A DNA stretch of 64,000 nt from Rhipicephalus microplus (GCF_043290135.1 NC_134704.1:18990001-19054000), one strand, 5' to 3'; shown: positions 46,105 through 63,515, counted from the first letter of the stretch. Program-made: numbers and translations. The notes: generated by a model not told the origin, from the letters alone.

Positions 46105-47376
46105 ATGTCCCAAACCGAGCCTGCCGGCACTGATGTCATCAACCACGCACCGCCGCAAACTGCCCCTCCTACTTACATACACGGACATCAGCGGGAACCC
46201 CCGCTCTTCGCTGGTCTTCGGGGAGAAGACGTAGAAGACTGGCTTGATGACTACGACCGCGTAAGGTCCGCTAATAGGTGGGACGAGGCCGCCAAACTGC
46301 GTTACGTGCCTTTTTATCTGGTCGGAGTCGCGAAGACATGGTATTTTAACCACGTCGTTGACTTACCCGACTGGGCTACCTTCCAGCAGCAGCTGCGGCA
46401 CGTCTTTGGGACACCAGACATTCGATCCGCCGTCGCGAAGAGGACACTCGATACTCGCCGACAACATCCCGGTGAATCGTATACTTCATACATTGAGGAT
46501 GTCCTCGCACTCTGCCGGCGTGTCAATCAATCCATGCCGGAATCGGACAAAGTGCGCCACACAATGAAAGGCATTGGGCCTGTTGCCTTTAATGCCCTCG
46601 CTGTGCAAAACCCAGCTACCATCGCTGATGTCGTGGCGACATGCCAGCGCCTTGATGCGCTGGACTCCGTTCGCCTTCAACCAGACATCGGCGACCACCA
46701 CTCCACGTCAGATGGCCATCTGCGTGACCTCATCGGGGACATTATACGCGAAGAATTGCGGTCCATGGGCTTCACTCCTCCTACACCGCGACCTACACAG
46801 CCTTCGGGAATGCCCTTACGAGACATCATCAGGGAGGAACTTACATCCCTGACTGGCTCTGCGCCCGTACAGCCACCTGCTTCTCACCCTATAGCCACGT
46901 ACCCTCAAGTTGCTGCCGTGCCTCCCAGCGACGCCCACGCGACATTGCCACGTCCATCCTACGCGTCAGTTGCTGCCGCTACCCCGGTGAACTACCATTC
47001 CATGCCCCCTGACCCTTCGGCCCACCTGACCGCGCTATCTCCAGGTACCCCGAATGCCTTCTATTTCCCACCGTGGCGCTCGTCTCGCCCTGTATGCTAC
47101 TATTGTGGCTATCGCGGCCACATATCTCGTTTCTGCCGAAAGCGCCAGCAAGATGAGCGTCGGAACGATGTGCCTGAACGGGATTTGTACACCGGGGCGT
47201 CTTATCAAGGTCGGTGTTATTCATCTCCCCCGCACCGGTTTACATCTCCTCCTGCATCGACTGCACCACGAAACAGCCGAAACACGAGACACCGCTCGCC
47301 TTCGCCCTTCCGCCGTTCCACTTCTCACTTCGGCCCGCCTCATTCACCTCTGATATTCATTCGGAAAACTAAGTGA
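46105..47376 (+). CDS. Gypsy gag polyprotein
   Basis: ATG at 46105 (MSQTEPAGTD) is the first methionine of the frame; 423 residues. The capsid-like gag domain is seen as FAGLRGEDVEDWLDDYDRVR, FYLVGVAKTWYFNHV and TFQQQLRHVFGTPDIR, then a CR-x-N-Q-M region (LCRRVNQSMPESDKVRHTMK). A proline-rich linker leads to one zinc knuckle CYYCGYRGHISRFC near residue 340, and a basic tail. It would form the virus-like particle core and bind element RNA. The frame is intact. Pol lies downstream in another frame after a 67-base gap, so either a frameshift or a lost overlap linked them. Confidence 0.93.
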   Translation: MSQTEPAGTDVINHAPPQTAPPTYIHGHQREPPLFAGLRGEDVEDWLDDYDRVRSANRWDEAAKLRYVPFYLVGVAKTWYFNHVVDLPDWATFQQQLRHVFGTPDIRSAVAKRTLDTRRQHPGESYTSYIEDVLALCRRVNQSMPESDKVRHTMKGIGPVAFNALAVQNPATIADVVATCQRLDALDSVRLQPDIGDHHSTSDGHLRDLIGDIIREELRSMGFTPPTPRPTQPSGMPLRDIIREELTSLTGSAPVQPPASHPIATYPQVAAVPPSDAHATLPRPSYASVAAATPVNYHSMPPDPSAHLTALSPGTPNAFYFPPWRSSRPVCYYCGYRGHISRFCRKRQQDERRNDVPERDLYTGASYQGRCYSSPPHRFTSPPASTAPRNSRNTRHRSPSPFRRSTSHFGPPHSPLIFIRKTK

Positions 47377-47443
47377 TGCAGTTTGTGGAGGAAAAACTGC
47401 ATTCGGAATTAGAACTGAAATTCCTTCATTAGGCCCGTGTAAC

Positions 47444-50400
47444 ATGGTTTCTGTGGAAGTGGAAGGAGTGCGAGTCGATGCTTTGGTGGACACAGGTGCG
47501 AAATTGTCTGTGATACGTGCTGATATGTCTGAACATTTAAGGAAAGTAATGATGCCTTACGATGGCCCCACGTTAGTTGCTGCCCAGGAGAACGTCATTC
47601 GCCCTTCCGCGCTTTGTACTGTGCGTGTTTTCATCGACGGCATCCGTCATCATGTCCAGTTTGCTGTCCTGTCCCGCTGCTCTCACCAACTAATTTTAGG
47701 GTGGGATTTTCTATCATCTGCTTCCGCGGCGATTTGTTGTGGAACTCGCGTCGTTCACCTCGCTGACACCGACTACATGCTTGACGACGATAATCAGAAG
47801 CCACTTCGTCTGGTCGCTGCGAAAGACATCAAACTCCCGCCACTACAAGAGCAAATTGTCAGCATTACGTCCAACGACATCTATCACGGGGATGTATTGG
47901 TCTCACCGTCACCACTTTGCGTTCGCAAAGGTATAGTTCTTCCGTCCGGTGTCGTTCGTTTTTGCAATGGCTCGGCACTTGTCACCGCTGTCAACTCTAC
48001 ACCGGAGAAGATCTTACTGCCACAGGGCACTACTGTGGCCCGTGTTGCTGACTTTGAGCCTGTACTCGTCACGCCACTTCAGGCCATCACATCCAAAGAA
48101 CCTTGCCTCGGTGAGCATGTTTCTTCCTCCGCCTTTACCACCACTATCAGCAGCGAATCGACATATTCACAGAGGCAGCAGCTGCTCGCATTGTTACAGA
48201 AACATGCAAATTCTTTCTATATTTGCTCGTCTAAGCTGGGCCGCACTAATACTACAGCACATCGAATTCAAACTGTTGGGACATCTATCGTACACCGCCG
48301 ACCCTACCGCGTGTCTCTAACTGAAAGAAAAATTATAGAAGAAAACGTTGCGGACATGCTTAAACGGGAAGTCATCCGTCCCTCATCTAGCCCTTGGTCG
48401 TCTCCTATTGTTTTGGTCCATAAAAAGGATGGCTCTGTGCGGTTTTGCGTGGACTACCGGGCGCTTAATAAGATCACACGAAGGACGTGTACCCTATGCC
48501 ACGCATTGACGACGCCCTTGATTCCCTACAAGGCGCGGAATTCTTTTCAAGCATCGACTTGCGTTCTGGGTACTGGCAGATCCCCATGCATGAAGACGAT
48601 AAGGAGAAAACGGCATTCGCAACCCCCGACGGGCTATATGAATTCAACGTGATGCCTTTCGGGCTCTGCAACGCACCCGCGACTTTTGAGCGCATGATAG
48701 ATACCGTGCTGCGCGGCTTGAAATGGAAAAGTTGCCCTTGCTACCTGGACGACATTATTATCTTTTCGTCAACGTTTTCTGAGCACCTAGAACGATTGGA
48801 TCAAGTTTTGACGTGCCGTGCCGGCGCCGGGCTTCAAATAAACACTAAGAAATGCTCTTTCGCTAGCAAATATATCAAGGTCTTAGGACACGTCGTTAGC
48901 AAAGATGACATCCGGCCCGACCCTGACAAGATTTCTGCAGTCCTTCACTTTCCGCGCCCCGAAAAACCAAAGGAGCTTCGCAGTTTCCTTGGCCTCGCCT
49001 CCTATTTTCGCCGGTTTATCCAGAACTTCGCTTCTATTGCTGCTCCATCACAACAACTACTTGCTTCCAACGTCCCCTTTTTGTGGTCTCAAGAATGTCA
49101 AACGGCATTCGACCTGTTGAAGCGGGCACTCACGTCTGAACCTCTGCTCTGCCACTTTGACGAAGCCGCACCAACGATCCTCCATACCGACGCCAGCGGC
49201 CTTGGTATAGGGGCCGTTCTTCTACAACGCGACAAGTCTTCCCTAGAGAAAGTTGTTGCGTATGCCAGTCGCCTACTCACCGCTGCTGAAAAGAACTACA
49301 CTATAACTGAGCAAGAGTGTTTGGCTGTGGTTTGGTCGGTCCAGAAGTTCCGTCCCTATCTCAACGGCCGTCACTTCACAATCGTTACGGACCACCATGC
49401 CTTATGCTGGCTTTCTACACTGAAGAACTTGTCCGGACATTGGGTTGGTGGATACTACGCTTGCAGGAGTACGACTTTGACATAACTTACAAGTCAGGCA
49501 GAAAACATCAAGACGCCGATGCTTTATCTCGTTGCCCGCTTCCAACTACCCATATGAGCGTTGGTGAGAACTCAACCGCCACATCTACCAAAGTTCATAC
49601 GCTCGCATCAATAACGCTACCCTTTTCGGATGACGAGCCAACATTTATCTCCCGCCAGTGGTCCGATTCATATTGCAGACGCATGATGGACCACCTTTCG
49701 GGAGTTTCTCATCCACCGAACGCGCGACTCCGTCGTCAACTCCTGCACTTTAAGCTGGACAATGGGGTTCTCTACCGCCACGTCTACCACCCTGACGGTC
49801 AGCGCTGGGTTCCTGTACTGCCATGCTCTCTTCGACTTCAGGTGCTCGAAGCCTTTCACGACGACTTGACTGCTGGTCATCTTGGTTTTAAAAAAAACTC
49901 TTGACCGCATTCGATGTCGTTATTACTGGCCTGGCCTTTCTTCTAGTGTAGCTCGGTACGTCGGTTCCTGCTACCCATGCCAGCGTCGTAAACTCCCCAC
50001 GTCGGCACATGCTGGACTTCTACAGCCACTTCCGTGCCCTTCAATCCCGTTCGAGGTTGTAGGTGTTGACCTTTACGGGCCTCTCCCCGTCACATCTGCT
50101 GGCAAACGATGGATAGTGACTGCCGTGGACCACCTGACACGCTACGCTGAGACTTCCTCTGTTATTACAGGCTCAGCTGTGGAAGTTGCAGACTTTATTC
50201 TTCACGCAATAATACTGCGTCATGGGGTTCCTCGTGTACTGCTTAGTGACCACGGCAAAGTGTTCCTGTCACAAGTTGTAAATGAAGTACTGCGCGCTTC
50301 TGGAACTACTCACAAGACAGCTTCAAGCTACCACCCTCAGACAAATGGTCTCACAGAAAGATTTCACCGAACCCTTGCAGACATGATAGCCGTTTACGTC

Positions 50401-50915
50401 CAACCCGACCACAAAAACTGGGACACTCTTTTACCATTCCTGACATTCGCTTACAACACCGCCGTTCAGCGAACAACTTGCTACTCACCGTTTTACCTCG
50501 TGTACGGACGCACCCCGACTACCTTTTTCGACGTCTCCTTCTTTAGCAGCCATGGAAATTCATGTCAGTCTTCTAGCGAAGAATACATTTCCCGCCTGGC
50601 CCAGTCTCACTATCAAGCTCGCATCAATACTGAAGCGAGACAGCACGAGCGGAAGATCATCTATGACGAATCCCACCGCGTTGTGTCTTTCCAACCTGGT
50701 GACGAGGTGCTCCTTTGACACCTATTCGCACTCCTGGTCTCTGTGACAAATTCCAACCACGCTTCATCGGGCCATACATTGTTTTAGAACAGACTTCGCC
50801 GGTTAATTATCGTGTGACACCACTCGTCGCCCCAACAGACCGCCGCTACCGCAGCACAGAGATTGTCCACGTTTGTCGCATGAAACCTTTCACGCGACGT
50901 TTCCCGTCACTTTGA
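47444..50915 (+). pseudogene. Gypsy pol (protease-RT-RNase H-integrase), four frameshifts
   Basis: Protease: VDALVDTGAKLSVI near 47480. [37 protein letters not shown] and catalytic YLDDIIIF near 48745. RNase [17 protein letters not shown] and [10 protein letters not shown]. Integrase: zinc-binding H...GHLG...SCYPCQ, then catalytic D in VGVDLYGP, D in LLSDHGKVF and E in NGLTERFHR. The frame changes near 48480, 49440, 49890-49897 (an 8-A run) and 50712-50720, so no continuous polyprotein can be made from this copy. The homopolymer site may be a sequencing error. Every catalytic residue I looked for is present, so decay is recent or partly artefactual. Confidence 0.95.
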
Positions 50916-50940
50916 CTTACGGCGGCCAGGGTGTCCGCTT

Positions 50941-50956
50941 CCAAGTGGGGGGGAAT
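50941..50956 (+). promoter_or_regulatory. Polypurine tract
   Basis: AAGTGGGGGGGAAT directly upstream of the 3' LTR, the expected primer for plus-strand cDNA synthesis. Confidence 0.85.
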
Positions 50957-51410
<454 letters not shown>

Positions 51411-51449
51411 CACGGAAAAACGAGCCCTTAGGTATACACTTCTTTCCCT

Positions 51450-52439
<990 letters not shown>

Positions 52440-52560
52440 TTAGCGGGGACACCCTTTGTAATTGCACACGTACACTCACACAAACGTATACATAAATTAA
52501 ATTTAAACATTATAGCCCCCCCCCCCCCCCCCCCCGCGCGCAGATCTTCTGACTGCACCA
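52440..52560 (-). repeat. G-tract interspersed repeat
   Basis: On the minus strand a 19-G tract (52517-52535) is followed by CTATAATGTTTAAATTTAATTT and ATGTATACGTTTGTGTGAG, matching the order at 60395-60510 (minus) and 52817-52940 (plus). Confidence 0.5.
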
Positions 52561-52816
52561 CTGCATGCAAGTTATAACGTAGGTGCACACGCCCGAACGT
52601 CGAAGATTACTTACGACAACGCTACGACAGTGGCGCCAGCGGGCGTCGAGTTTTCAATACGCGGTGCCTGTTGCGCCTCGTAATATTCCCTTTGCCACCA
52701 CAAGGTGGCTAAATGCGAGGTCTCGTTCCGCGTTCGAGCTGGTTCTGCTGAAGGTGTACTTCTTTCAAGACCAAGCAGGTGTTATCATAGCGTGAACCGA
52801 GTCTTTATAATGTCTA

Positions 52817-52940
52817 GAACAAGGGTGTAGCCACAATACTTTTTATGAGGGGAGGCGGAGGAAAGGTTAAGCCACTCTTTATCTATGTTCGTGCATGCGT
52901 TTGTACGATCGAGTGTGGATGCATATGTACACATGCAGAC
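52817..52940 (+). repeat. G-tract interspersed repeat
   Basis: GGTGTAGCCACAATACTTTTT, then a GGGGAGGCGGAGG purine tract, then TTTATCTATGTTCGTGCATG and CGTTTGTACGATCGAGTGTG. Confidence 0.5.
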
Positions 52941-53256
52941 TTTTCATGGGTATGATTTTGTAGCGGGAACCCAATCCTCATTTCTTTGCTTTTTGCTACA
53001 AAAGTGCTCGATAAGTCAGTATATTCTCGTCACTATATATATGGTCGTAGTGAAACAGATTTATTAGACAGCCGGTATAGCCGCTGGTAACAGTGAGAAT
53101 GGCTACCACCCACTAACAACACACTTATGCTCGTCTAAGAAAGAGCAAACTCAGTTAAAAATAATTCAATTTCATTTTGCTAATTAATATTAACGTTGAA
53201 ACAGAAAGACAATATAGAAAATTTAGTATTTCAGCATGCGTTCTCCACCTGCAGTT

Positions 53257-53257
<1 letters not shown>

Positions 53258-53292
<35 letters not shown>

Positions 53293-53320
53293 ACACGCAC
53301 ACACACGCACACGCACACAC

Positions 53321-53394
<74 letters not shown>
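53258..53394. repeat. (AC)n microsatellite
   Basis: About 68 AC units with several GC interruptions in the first half. Confidence 0.98.
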
Positions 53395-53398
<4 letters not shown>

Positions 53399-54167
53399 CT
53401 CATTCACTGGCTTAATAAAATTGCAACAGAATCTTGCAATAGAGTCACGTCGTCGAGAAATATTGACCCAAGGTGCAAAAGATGTACCAACCTACCCAAA
53501 TAAGCACTCTACTGAAAAAGAAATCAGTACAGGAGCTCCAAAAGCAAAACGGAGCACGTGAGCTGCAGCTGAGCGGCACAACGTGGCAGCTGGGTCGAAA
53601 GAAAGACGGTCCTGGCGAAAGTCGCGGCATCTTTGGCGACGAAGAAAGCGCGTGCCTATTTTTATACAACGCGGGCAAACAAATGCAGAAAGCGTAGCAG
53701 CGTGGCTTCGCTCACGGTGGCGATAAGCCGGGCATCAGAATGTCGAGATTGGGTCGGCAGGGCATGCCGACGCACTCTCGCCATCCGCAGCGCATCTTCG
53801 GATACAGACAGGGCGCTGGCACGCATTATCGCCCCGTTCGGCCACCTGAGCTCGCGTGCTCCGTTTACTTTCAGAGCGCCCGCACATATCAACATCGAAC
53901 GCATTGACTTCCGGTGATGATGCGACTCCTGGCTCAGTTCCTTTTCCTGTCACAAGACGGCAAAGGTCCTCCTCCCCTACAATCCGCCGTAGACGACTTT
54001 CAGTGTGTCGCAGTAGTTGTAGAGAAGCGTCTGGCTGGCTTCCGTCGGTGGCAGCTGATATTTTGACACATGGGCTCCTTTCTTTGTGTTTTTTTGTTAA
54101 CGGCCTATCACACGGATAACTGCTGCTCTTCGCAAACTGTACCTGGATCACTATGAACCATATCCAT
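53395..54167. other. Intergenic, nothing recognised
   Basis: ORFs on both strands around 53630-54150 have no recognised domain. Confidence 0.4.
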
Positions 54168-54208
54168 AATCTTACAACCTTCCGAATGATTCGGAAGGTT
54201 GTAAGATT
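54168..54208. repeat. Perfect short palindrome (19-bp arms)
   Basis: AATCTTACAACCTTCCGAA, a TGA loop, and its exact reverse complement. It lies eleven bases before a second palindrome. Confidence 0.97.
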
Positions 54209-54219
54209 CTTATGTTCTC

Positions 54220-54298
54220 GAACTATCTTATGTTCACGTTGTGCGCGTGATTAGATTCGGAATCTAATCACGCGCACAACGTGAACATAGGATAGTTC
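54220..54298. repeat. 79-bp palindrome (39-bp arms, one mismatch)
   Basis: Centred on the G at 54259. The stem contains GTTGTGCGCGTGATTAGATTC. One mispair (T against G) near the base of the stem. Confidence 0.96.
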
Positions 54299-54737
54299 AA
54301 TCCGGAACTATAACGCTCGAATCTTCGATGACATACGTATAAGTGCCGATGCGCTTCACCGCTTGACAGTTTATGGACGCTCTCTTCGCCGCTACCAGTG
54401 TACAGCGTGTGTTGCTTGCTGTAGTTTGAGTTTCCGTTTCTCGGCCGTAAGCTCGGCTAAATTAGGACTTTCATCTTGGACATGCAGACTGCTGCCTTCG
54501 TCAATGCCATGACCCCTTGAGAATATATGCGAATGGCGAAATTCGAATCTCAGAGCACCGTCGAAGGGTGCCGGACAGTGCCGATGAACTTCATGAGCAA
54601 TTACTGCAAGATTTCATCAATTGTCGCATACACAATTCGTTAAATTATGATTTTGCTCTGTTTTGAGTTGCAACTCAGAAGGACAAAGTGAGAGAGCAGT
54701 TCTGTTGGGAGTGACAGCGCGTTGCGTAAGGAGACAT

Positions 54738-54843
54738 CTTGCCAGGAACCGCAGCCACTATTACAACGAACACACAACACAAGCGCTTACGTAAGCGCTT
54801 GTGTTGTGTGTTCGTTGTAATAGTGGCTGCGCTTCCTAGCAAG
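54738..54843. repeat. 106-bp palindrome without loop (53-bp arms)
   Basis: Centred between 54790 and 54791. The inner 41 pairs are perfect and the outer 12 contain two mismatches. The stem contains CACACAACACAAGCGCTTAC. ACCAACTGGCCC follows at 54856-54867, the same motif (inverted) as in the other foldbacks. Confidence 0.97.
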
Positions 54844-54891
54844 AATGATCCTTACCAACTGGCCCGATACAATTGTTTATTGTGTAAGGAG

Positions 54892-55091
54892 GCTGACCCG
54901 CAGGTCGCGGGTTCGATTCGCGGCTGCGGCGGCTGCATTTCCGATGGAGGCGGAAATGTTGTAGGCCCGTGTGCTCAGATTTGGGTGCACGTTAAAGAAC
55001 CCCAGGTGGTCAAAATTTCCGGAGCCCTCCACTACGGCGTCTCTCATAATCAAATGGTGGTTTTGGGACGTTAAACCCCACAAATCAATCA
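54892..55091 (+). mobile_element. 5'-truncated Ruka-type SINE with 14-bp target-site duplication
   Basis: Starts inside the tRNA-like head at GCTGACCCGCAGG (the first ~45 bases are missing) yet is flanked by perfect TATTGTGTAAGGAG at 54878-54891 and 55092-55105, so the truncation happened at insertion. Confidence 0.96.
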
Positions 55092-55105
55092 TATTGTGTA
55101 AGGAG

Positions 55106-55547
55106 ACATTCGCCCGGAAGTACCTCAGTCAGTCTGACAATAACATTTACTCCTCGAACGTCAATAAACTCACTAAATGTCTAGGTACCACGAAGCGCGG
55201 TGATACCATGACAGCGCTTCTCTGAAGGCCTGACCACACTTGCGCGCTGCAGCGCGTGGATTTCTGACACGGCATCGCTCCGTCTCCATGTAGAGAAATA
55301 GGACGCATTATTACGCGAATATGCATGCCCTCTCTCCTCACAGGGCGAGAGTGCGACGCCGCGTCAAACAGCCACGCGCTGACGAGCTACGACGCGTACG
55401 TGCGGTCAGGCCTTGACCCGGCGATAGGCGTGTCAGAGTGCGCAAGAGTTGAGCAATGGTATTAGCTGCGTCATAATTAGCACGTCAAGGAGACAGTCAT
55501 TGTAACAGACAGAAAGACATTGCCGGTATTGTAAGCAAGGGGTGACA
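55106..55547. other. Intergenic, nothing recognised
   Basis: GC-rich around 55240-55440, no gene recognised. Confidence 0.45.
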
Positions 55548-55735
55548 AGAGGTGGTCGGCTTCTGACCGAATGTGGTCGCGAGTTTGATCCCGGCCGTGG
55601 TCACACTTCAATGTAGGTGAAATGGTAGAGTCCCGTTAAAGAACACCAGATGGTCAAAATTTCCGAAATCATCCACCACGGCGATTTTCATAATCATATC
55701 TTGGTTCTGGGACTTAAAACCCCAGAAATTAATAT
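55548..55735 (+). mobile_element. Old diverged SINE
   Basis: Ruka-type order (GTGGTCGGCTTCTGACC, TTTGATCCCGG, TTAAAGAACACCAGATGGTC, CATAATCATATCTTGGTTCTGGGAC) with many substitutions and deletions. Confidence 0.75.
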
Positions 55736-55808
55736 TAATATTTATAAGGAATTACAAGAACCTTCACGCGCGCTGAGGTCACGCCAACCTAAATGTGTGG
55801 CAGCTTGT

Positions 55809-55920
55809 GGCTAGTTGATATGGTATGACGATAGCTATAGCGCGAGAACTGAACGACGTTCGTGTCCTTCTTGTCTCTGTGTCGTCGTTCTGTTCTCGCG
55901 CTATAACTATCGTCATGCCA
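55809..55920. repeat. Foldback with GGCTAGTTGAT start, 38-bp arms
   Basis: 55821-55858 pairs with 55883-55920 with three mismatches around a 24-base loop. GGCTAGTTGATATGG precedes the left arm. The stem includes CTATAGCGCGAGAAC. Confidence 0.9.
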
Positions 55921-56269
55921 ACCTAACCTTTCGCATCCGAAATCAAGTAACTGCAGTTAGCTCTTATACTGCCGTATTTAAAAGGTCCTGTGGCCAAGAA
56001 GAGCATAGAAACATCATCCCACGAGCTGTCTAACTGTTGTCACTTCGACAAGGAACAGAAAACAAACAAAGCATGTCCTTTAGCAAATATCAAAAACCAG
56101 CATTACTATGCTTTCCTGTAAAAGATATGGATGTTAACGTCTTTTTTTGTGTGTGTGTGCATACCATCACTTCGCTCTCCATGCGGCATACAAAGCTCTC
56201 CGTGCAGCATTCAAAGTATAGATGGTCCATGTTTCAAGCTTGAAGCTTATAGAAGAAGAATGGCTATTT

Positions 56270-57255
56270 GGGCTAGTTGGTTTGAATTCATGGTAATAAG
56301 GGCCGCAGCGCGAGCACGAAGGTGCTAGAACAAACAGACGAAAGGCGAGGCACGGAAGGCAAAGAGGACAACACGAGCGCTGACTACCAACTGAATCTTA
56401 TTATTCGCAGCACACACGTACAACAGGCAACCTTTTAGCAGCAAACGTGAGCAACGTGACATATTCTGGGGAATGGTCTGATAAAAAGAAGGTACAATGA
56501 TAAAATGGCTAACCCTTATCTAAGAGCGCGAACTCTTTGTCATGCAAGGCCACCGAAGGTTGGCTCACGCATCCGTCACTATGTTTTCCAATAAAATACG
56601 CTTCAGCTATTTCACGAGTTAACCTGTCCATGTGGCGTGCCAGCACACTCACGCCCGGAAATCGAGGCTGGCACCCGCAGCTTTTGCAGTGCAAAACAAG
56701 GTTTGAACTAATTCCTTTGCATATATTATTCATATGTTCTCCTAAACTTTTATTCATGCACCGCCCAGTTTGGCCTATATAACAACGACCGCACGTTAAA
56801 GGAAGCATGTAAACAACACCAACTGCGCAATCTACAAATTTATTTATGTGTTTTACGGCGCATGTCCAACTTTTTTTTTGGTGATTGCACTAAGTCGCTC
56901 ATCCGTCATTCTGCAAATGTGGCTTACTTTGCACGGGGCTGATAAAACTACATCCACACCATATCTCCAGGCTACCTTCTTCAAACCATGAGATATAATG
57001 TGGAAGTATGGGATGACTGCAACTATTTTTCGCTCTTTATTTCCTCCTGCCTTGTCTTGTTTTTGTTTGATTTTTTGCAACAAAGCTTCGCACCGTGACT
57101 GAAGAAATTACAGATTTGGAAGCTTATCGTAAACGTGGGTTTTTAGTTTTTTTCTACATTTTGCTGAACTTTGAATAATTTTCGTATGTACCTCGCGTGA
57201 TGCGCCAACATTATGAAAATCCCGCACTTCCTGCTGGATCACGTCCCGGCTGCCA
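56270..57255 (-). mobile_element. Penelope-like element fragment (5' truncated, degenerate)
   Basis: The minus strand carries the tail of a Penelope-like protein, ending with a GIY-YIG endonuclease, then a 3' region whose last part reads GTCAGCGCTCGTGTTG...ACCAACTAGCCC. GGGCTAGTTGGT is at 56270-56281 (plus). Stops break the frame. The terminal motif is shared with the foldbacks of this window, which is why I link those to Penelope-like elements. Confidence 0.8.
56509..57110 (-). pseudogene. Penelope-like linker and GIY-YIG endonuclease, broken
   Basis: 57083-56853 encodes the post-RT linker of Penelope-like proteins (VIPYFHIISHGLKKVAWRYG, VVLSAPCKVSHICR). 56808-56509 encodes the GIY-YIG nuclease: MLPLTCGRCYIGQTGR, NKSLGEHMNN, HCKSCGCQPRF, then DRLTREIAEAYFI and VSQPSVALHDKEF. 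The arginine expected at the N-x-R-L-x-E-H position is serine here, which should disable cleavage. Stops near 56809-56852 separate the parts. In intact elements this nuclease nicks target DNA for priming by the RT. Confidence 0.85.
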
Positions 57256-57662
57256 CCGAGCAGCGGGCCGTGGATTGATTCATAACAACCACCGCTGATA
57301 TAGCGCTCGAATGTGGCATTTCACGCAGCGAGGCAAAGCGGCGCAAAACACGCCCGCCTGTATCACCCGCCTATTTCCTATTGCTTTCCGCTATCTACTT
57401 ATCCTTCTCCCCGTTTTAAGACAAGTTCCGCCCAGCCTTACAAGCGGATCCGTAAACGCATTTCCGATGATAGCGCAAGGGCCAAGGGCCTCAGCGCTTG
57501 CAGAATGACAGCCTTCGATAAAGAAAGAAAGGTGTTTACGCATAGCGTCGCCTCGGAGTGTTTTGATCTGTGTGCTTTCCGCTGGCGGTGCCACATTGGA
57601 ACCAGCCGCGGAGTACGGCGGGTCTTTGCACTGCGTGTCGGGCCGTCCCGTATACGCGCAAG
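57256..57662 (+). other. Upstream region of the lysozyme gene
   Basis: The 400 bases before the lysozyme ATG are moderately GC-rich. I see no clear TATA box; GTATACG lies 14 bases before the ATG, too close to serve. The transcription start and any 5' non-coding exon are undetermined. Confidence 0.4.
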
Positions 57663-62373
<4,711 letters not shown>

Positions 62374-62524
62374 GTATATATTCTTCTCTGTCAATATTCC
62401 CACAGGGTTTGTATTATGACTAGTCATTATAATGACTTGATTACGTTACGTAATTACCAGTGCGTTTCATGGTGCAAATGAGCTTTTGGAAGAACGCTGA
62501 ATAAGAAAGCTTTATTCCTTAGGA

Positions 62525-62767
62525 CTTGGTAGATATGTCGGGTTTAACGTCCCAAATCCACCATATGATTATGAGAGACGCCGTAGTGGAGGGCTCCGGA
62601 AATTTCGACCACCTGGGGTTCTTTAACGTGCACCCAAATATGAGCACACGGGCTTACAGCATTTCCGCCTCTACTATAGGAAATGCAGCCGCCAAAGCCG
62701 GGATTCGATCCCGCGACCGGCGGGTCAGCAGCCGAGTACCTTAGCCACTAGACCACCGTGGTGGGGC
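62525..62767 (-). mobile_element. Ruka-type SINE downstream of lysozyme exon 4
   Basis: Minus copy with target-site duplication TATTCCTTAGGA at 62513-62524 and 62768-62779. Probably lies in lysozyme intron 4. Confidence 0.96.
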
Positions 62768-62949
62768 TATTCCTTAGGAGCGATAAAGGCCTCGTTTCAT
62801 TGTCCTCAGTTCCAATAGAGCAGTCTGTTGGTTTTGGTAGTATTTGCTAAAGAAGAAACTTTTTCCGTCGTTTATTACAGCGTATTTTTTTAAACACTTT
62901 AAGAATTGTGCGCCTTAATATACCACAAAAAGGAAATGTAAATTTAAGG

Positions 62950-63145
62950 GTTCATTTTCTCAATAATAATGAGAACTACTTACAATGATGCCAAGAAAAG
63001 TGCAGGGGATGCTATTAGAAGTAATTGTAATGTAAATGTGAAGTGAGAAAAGTGTACAAAAAGATAACTTGCCACTGCTAGGTTCCGAACCTGCGACCTT
63101 CAAATATGGCGTCCGATGCTGAGCTACCATGGCGGTAATGGTGGT
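62950..63145 (-). mobile_element. Second-family tRNA-derived SINE
   Basis: Minus strand: GCCATGGTAGCTCAGCATCGG (A box) and GGTCGCAGGTTCGGAACC (B box), then TTTGTACACTTTTCTCAC...TTACATTACAATTAC...CCCCTGCACTTTTCTTGGCATCATTG, ending in AT-rich ATTATTATTG. Confidence 0.82.
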
Positions 63146-63324
63146 CTGAATATTTTCTCACTTGTGCCTTCGTCCTCTCTCGCAAGTTAAGAAATTTTTC
63201 AGCAATAAACCAATCAGCCCCGCTGTCATAACAATTAGTAAGTCATGCCACCGTCCACTTTTATAGGGTATATATGTTCATTAAACATGGCAGCGTCAAT
63301 CAGCGCAGCCAATAAGCATTATTG

Positions 63325-63515
63325 CGACTGTGGAACACTTTTTTTTTTCTTGCTGTAGGCGTCACGTAGCACGTGATCTTACTACGTGTTGGCAGCTGAC
63401 CAATAATCCCTCGCGTACTACCCTATTCATCTGCTGCCAGCTCATAATATGATCACGTGCTGCACGACGCAAATAGACAAAAAAAAAGAAAAGCGTTCCA
63501 CTGTGGCCCTAATGA
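63325..63515. repeat. Imperfect foldback, ~80-bp arms
   Basis: GTGGAACAC, T tract, GCACGTGATC and GGCAGC on the left recur inverted on the right (GCTGCCAGC, GATCACGTGC, A tract, GTTCCAC), with many mismatches and a ~20-base loop. An old foldback or MITE. Confidence 0.75.

Noticed and set aside
57215..57223. GAAAATCCC as an NF-kappaB-type site for the lysozyme promoter
   Set aside because: It is a partial match about 440 bases upstream, within the Penelope-like fragment; such a short match is expected by chance.
62471..62502. Possible lysozyme exon 5 reading F-W-K-N-A-E then stop
   Set aside because: The preceding AG would join to give Cys, not Trp, at the split codon. The two required cysteines are absent and the frame stops after six residues.
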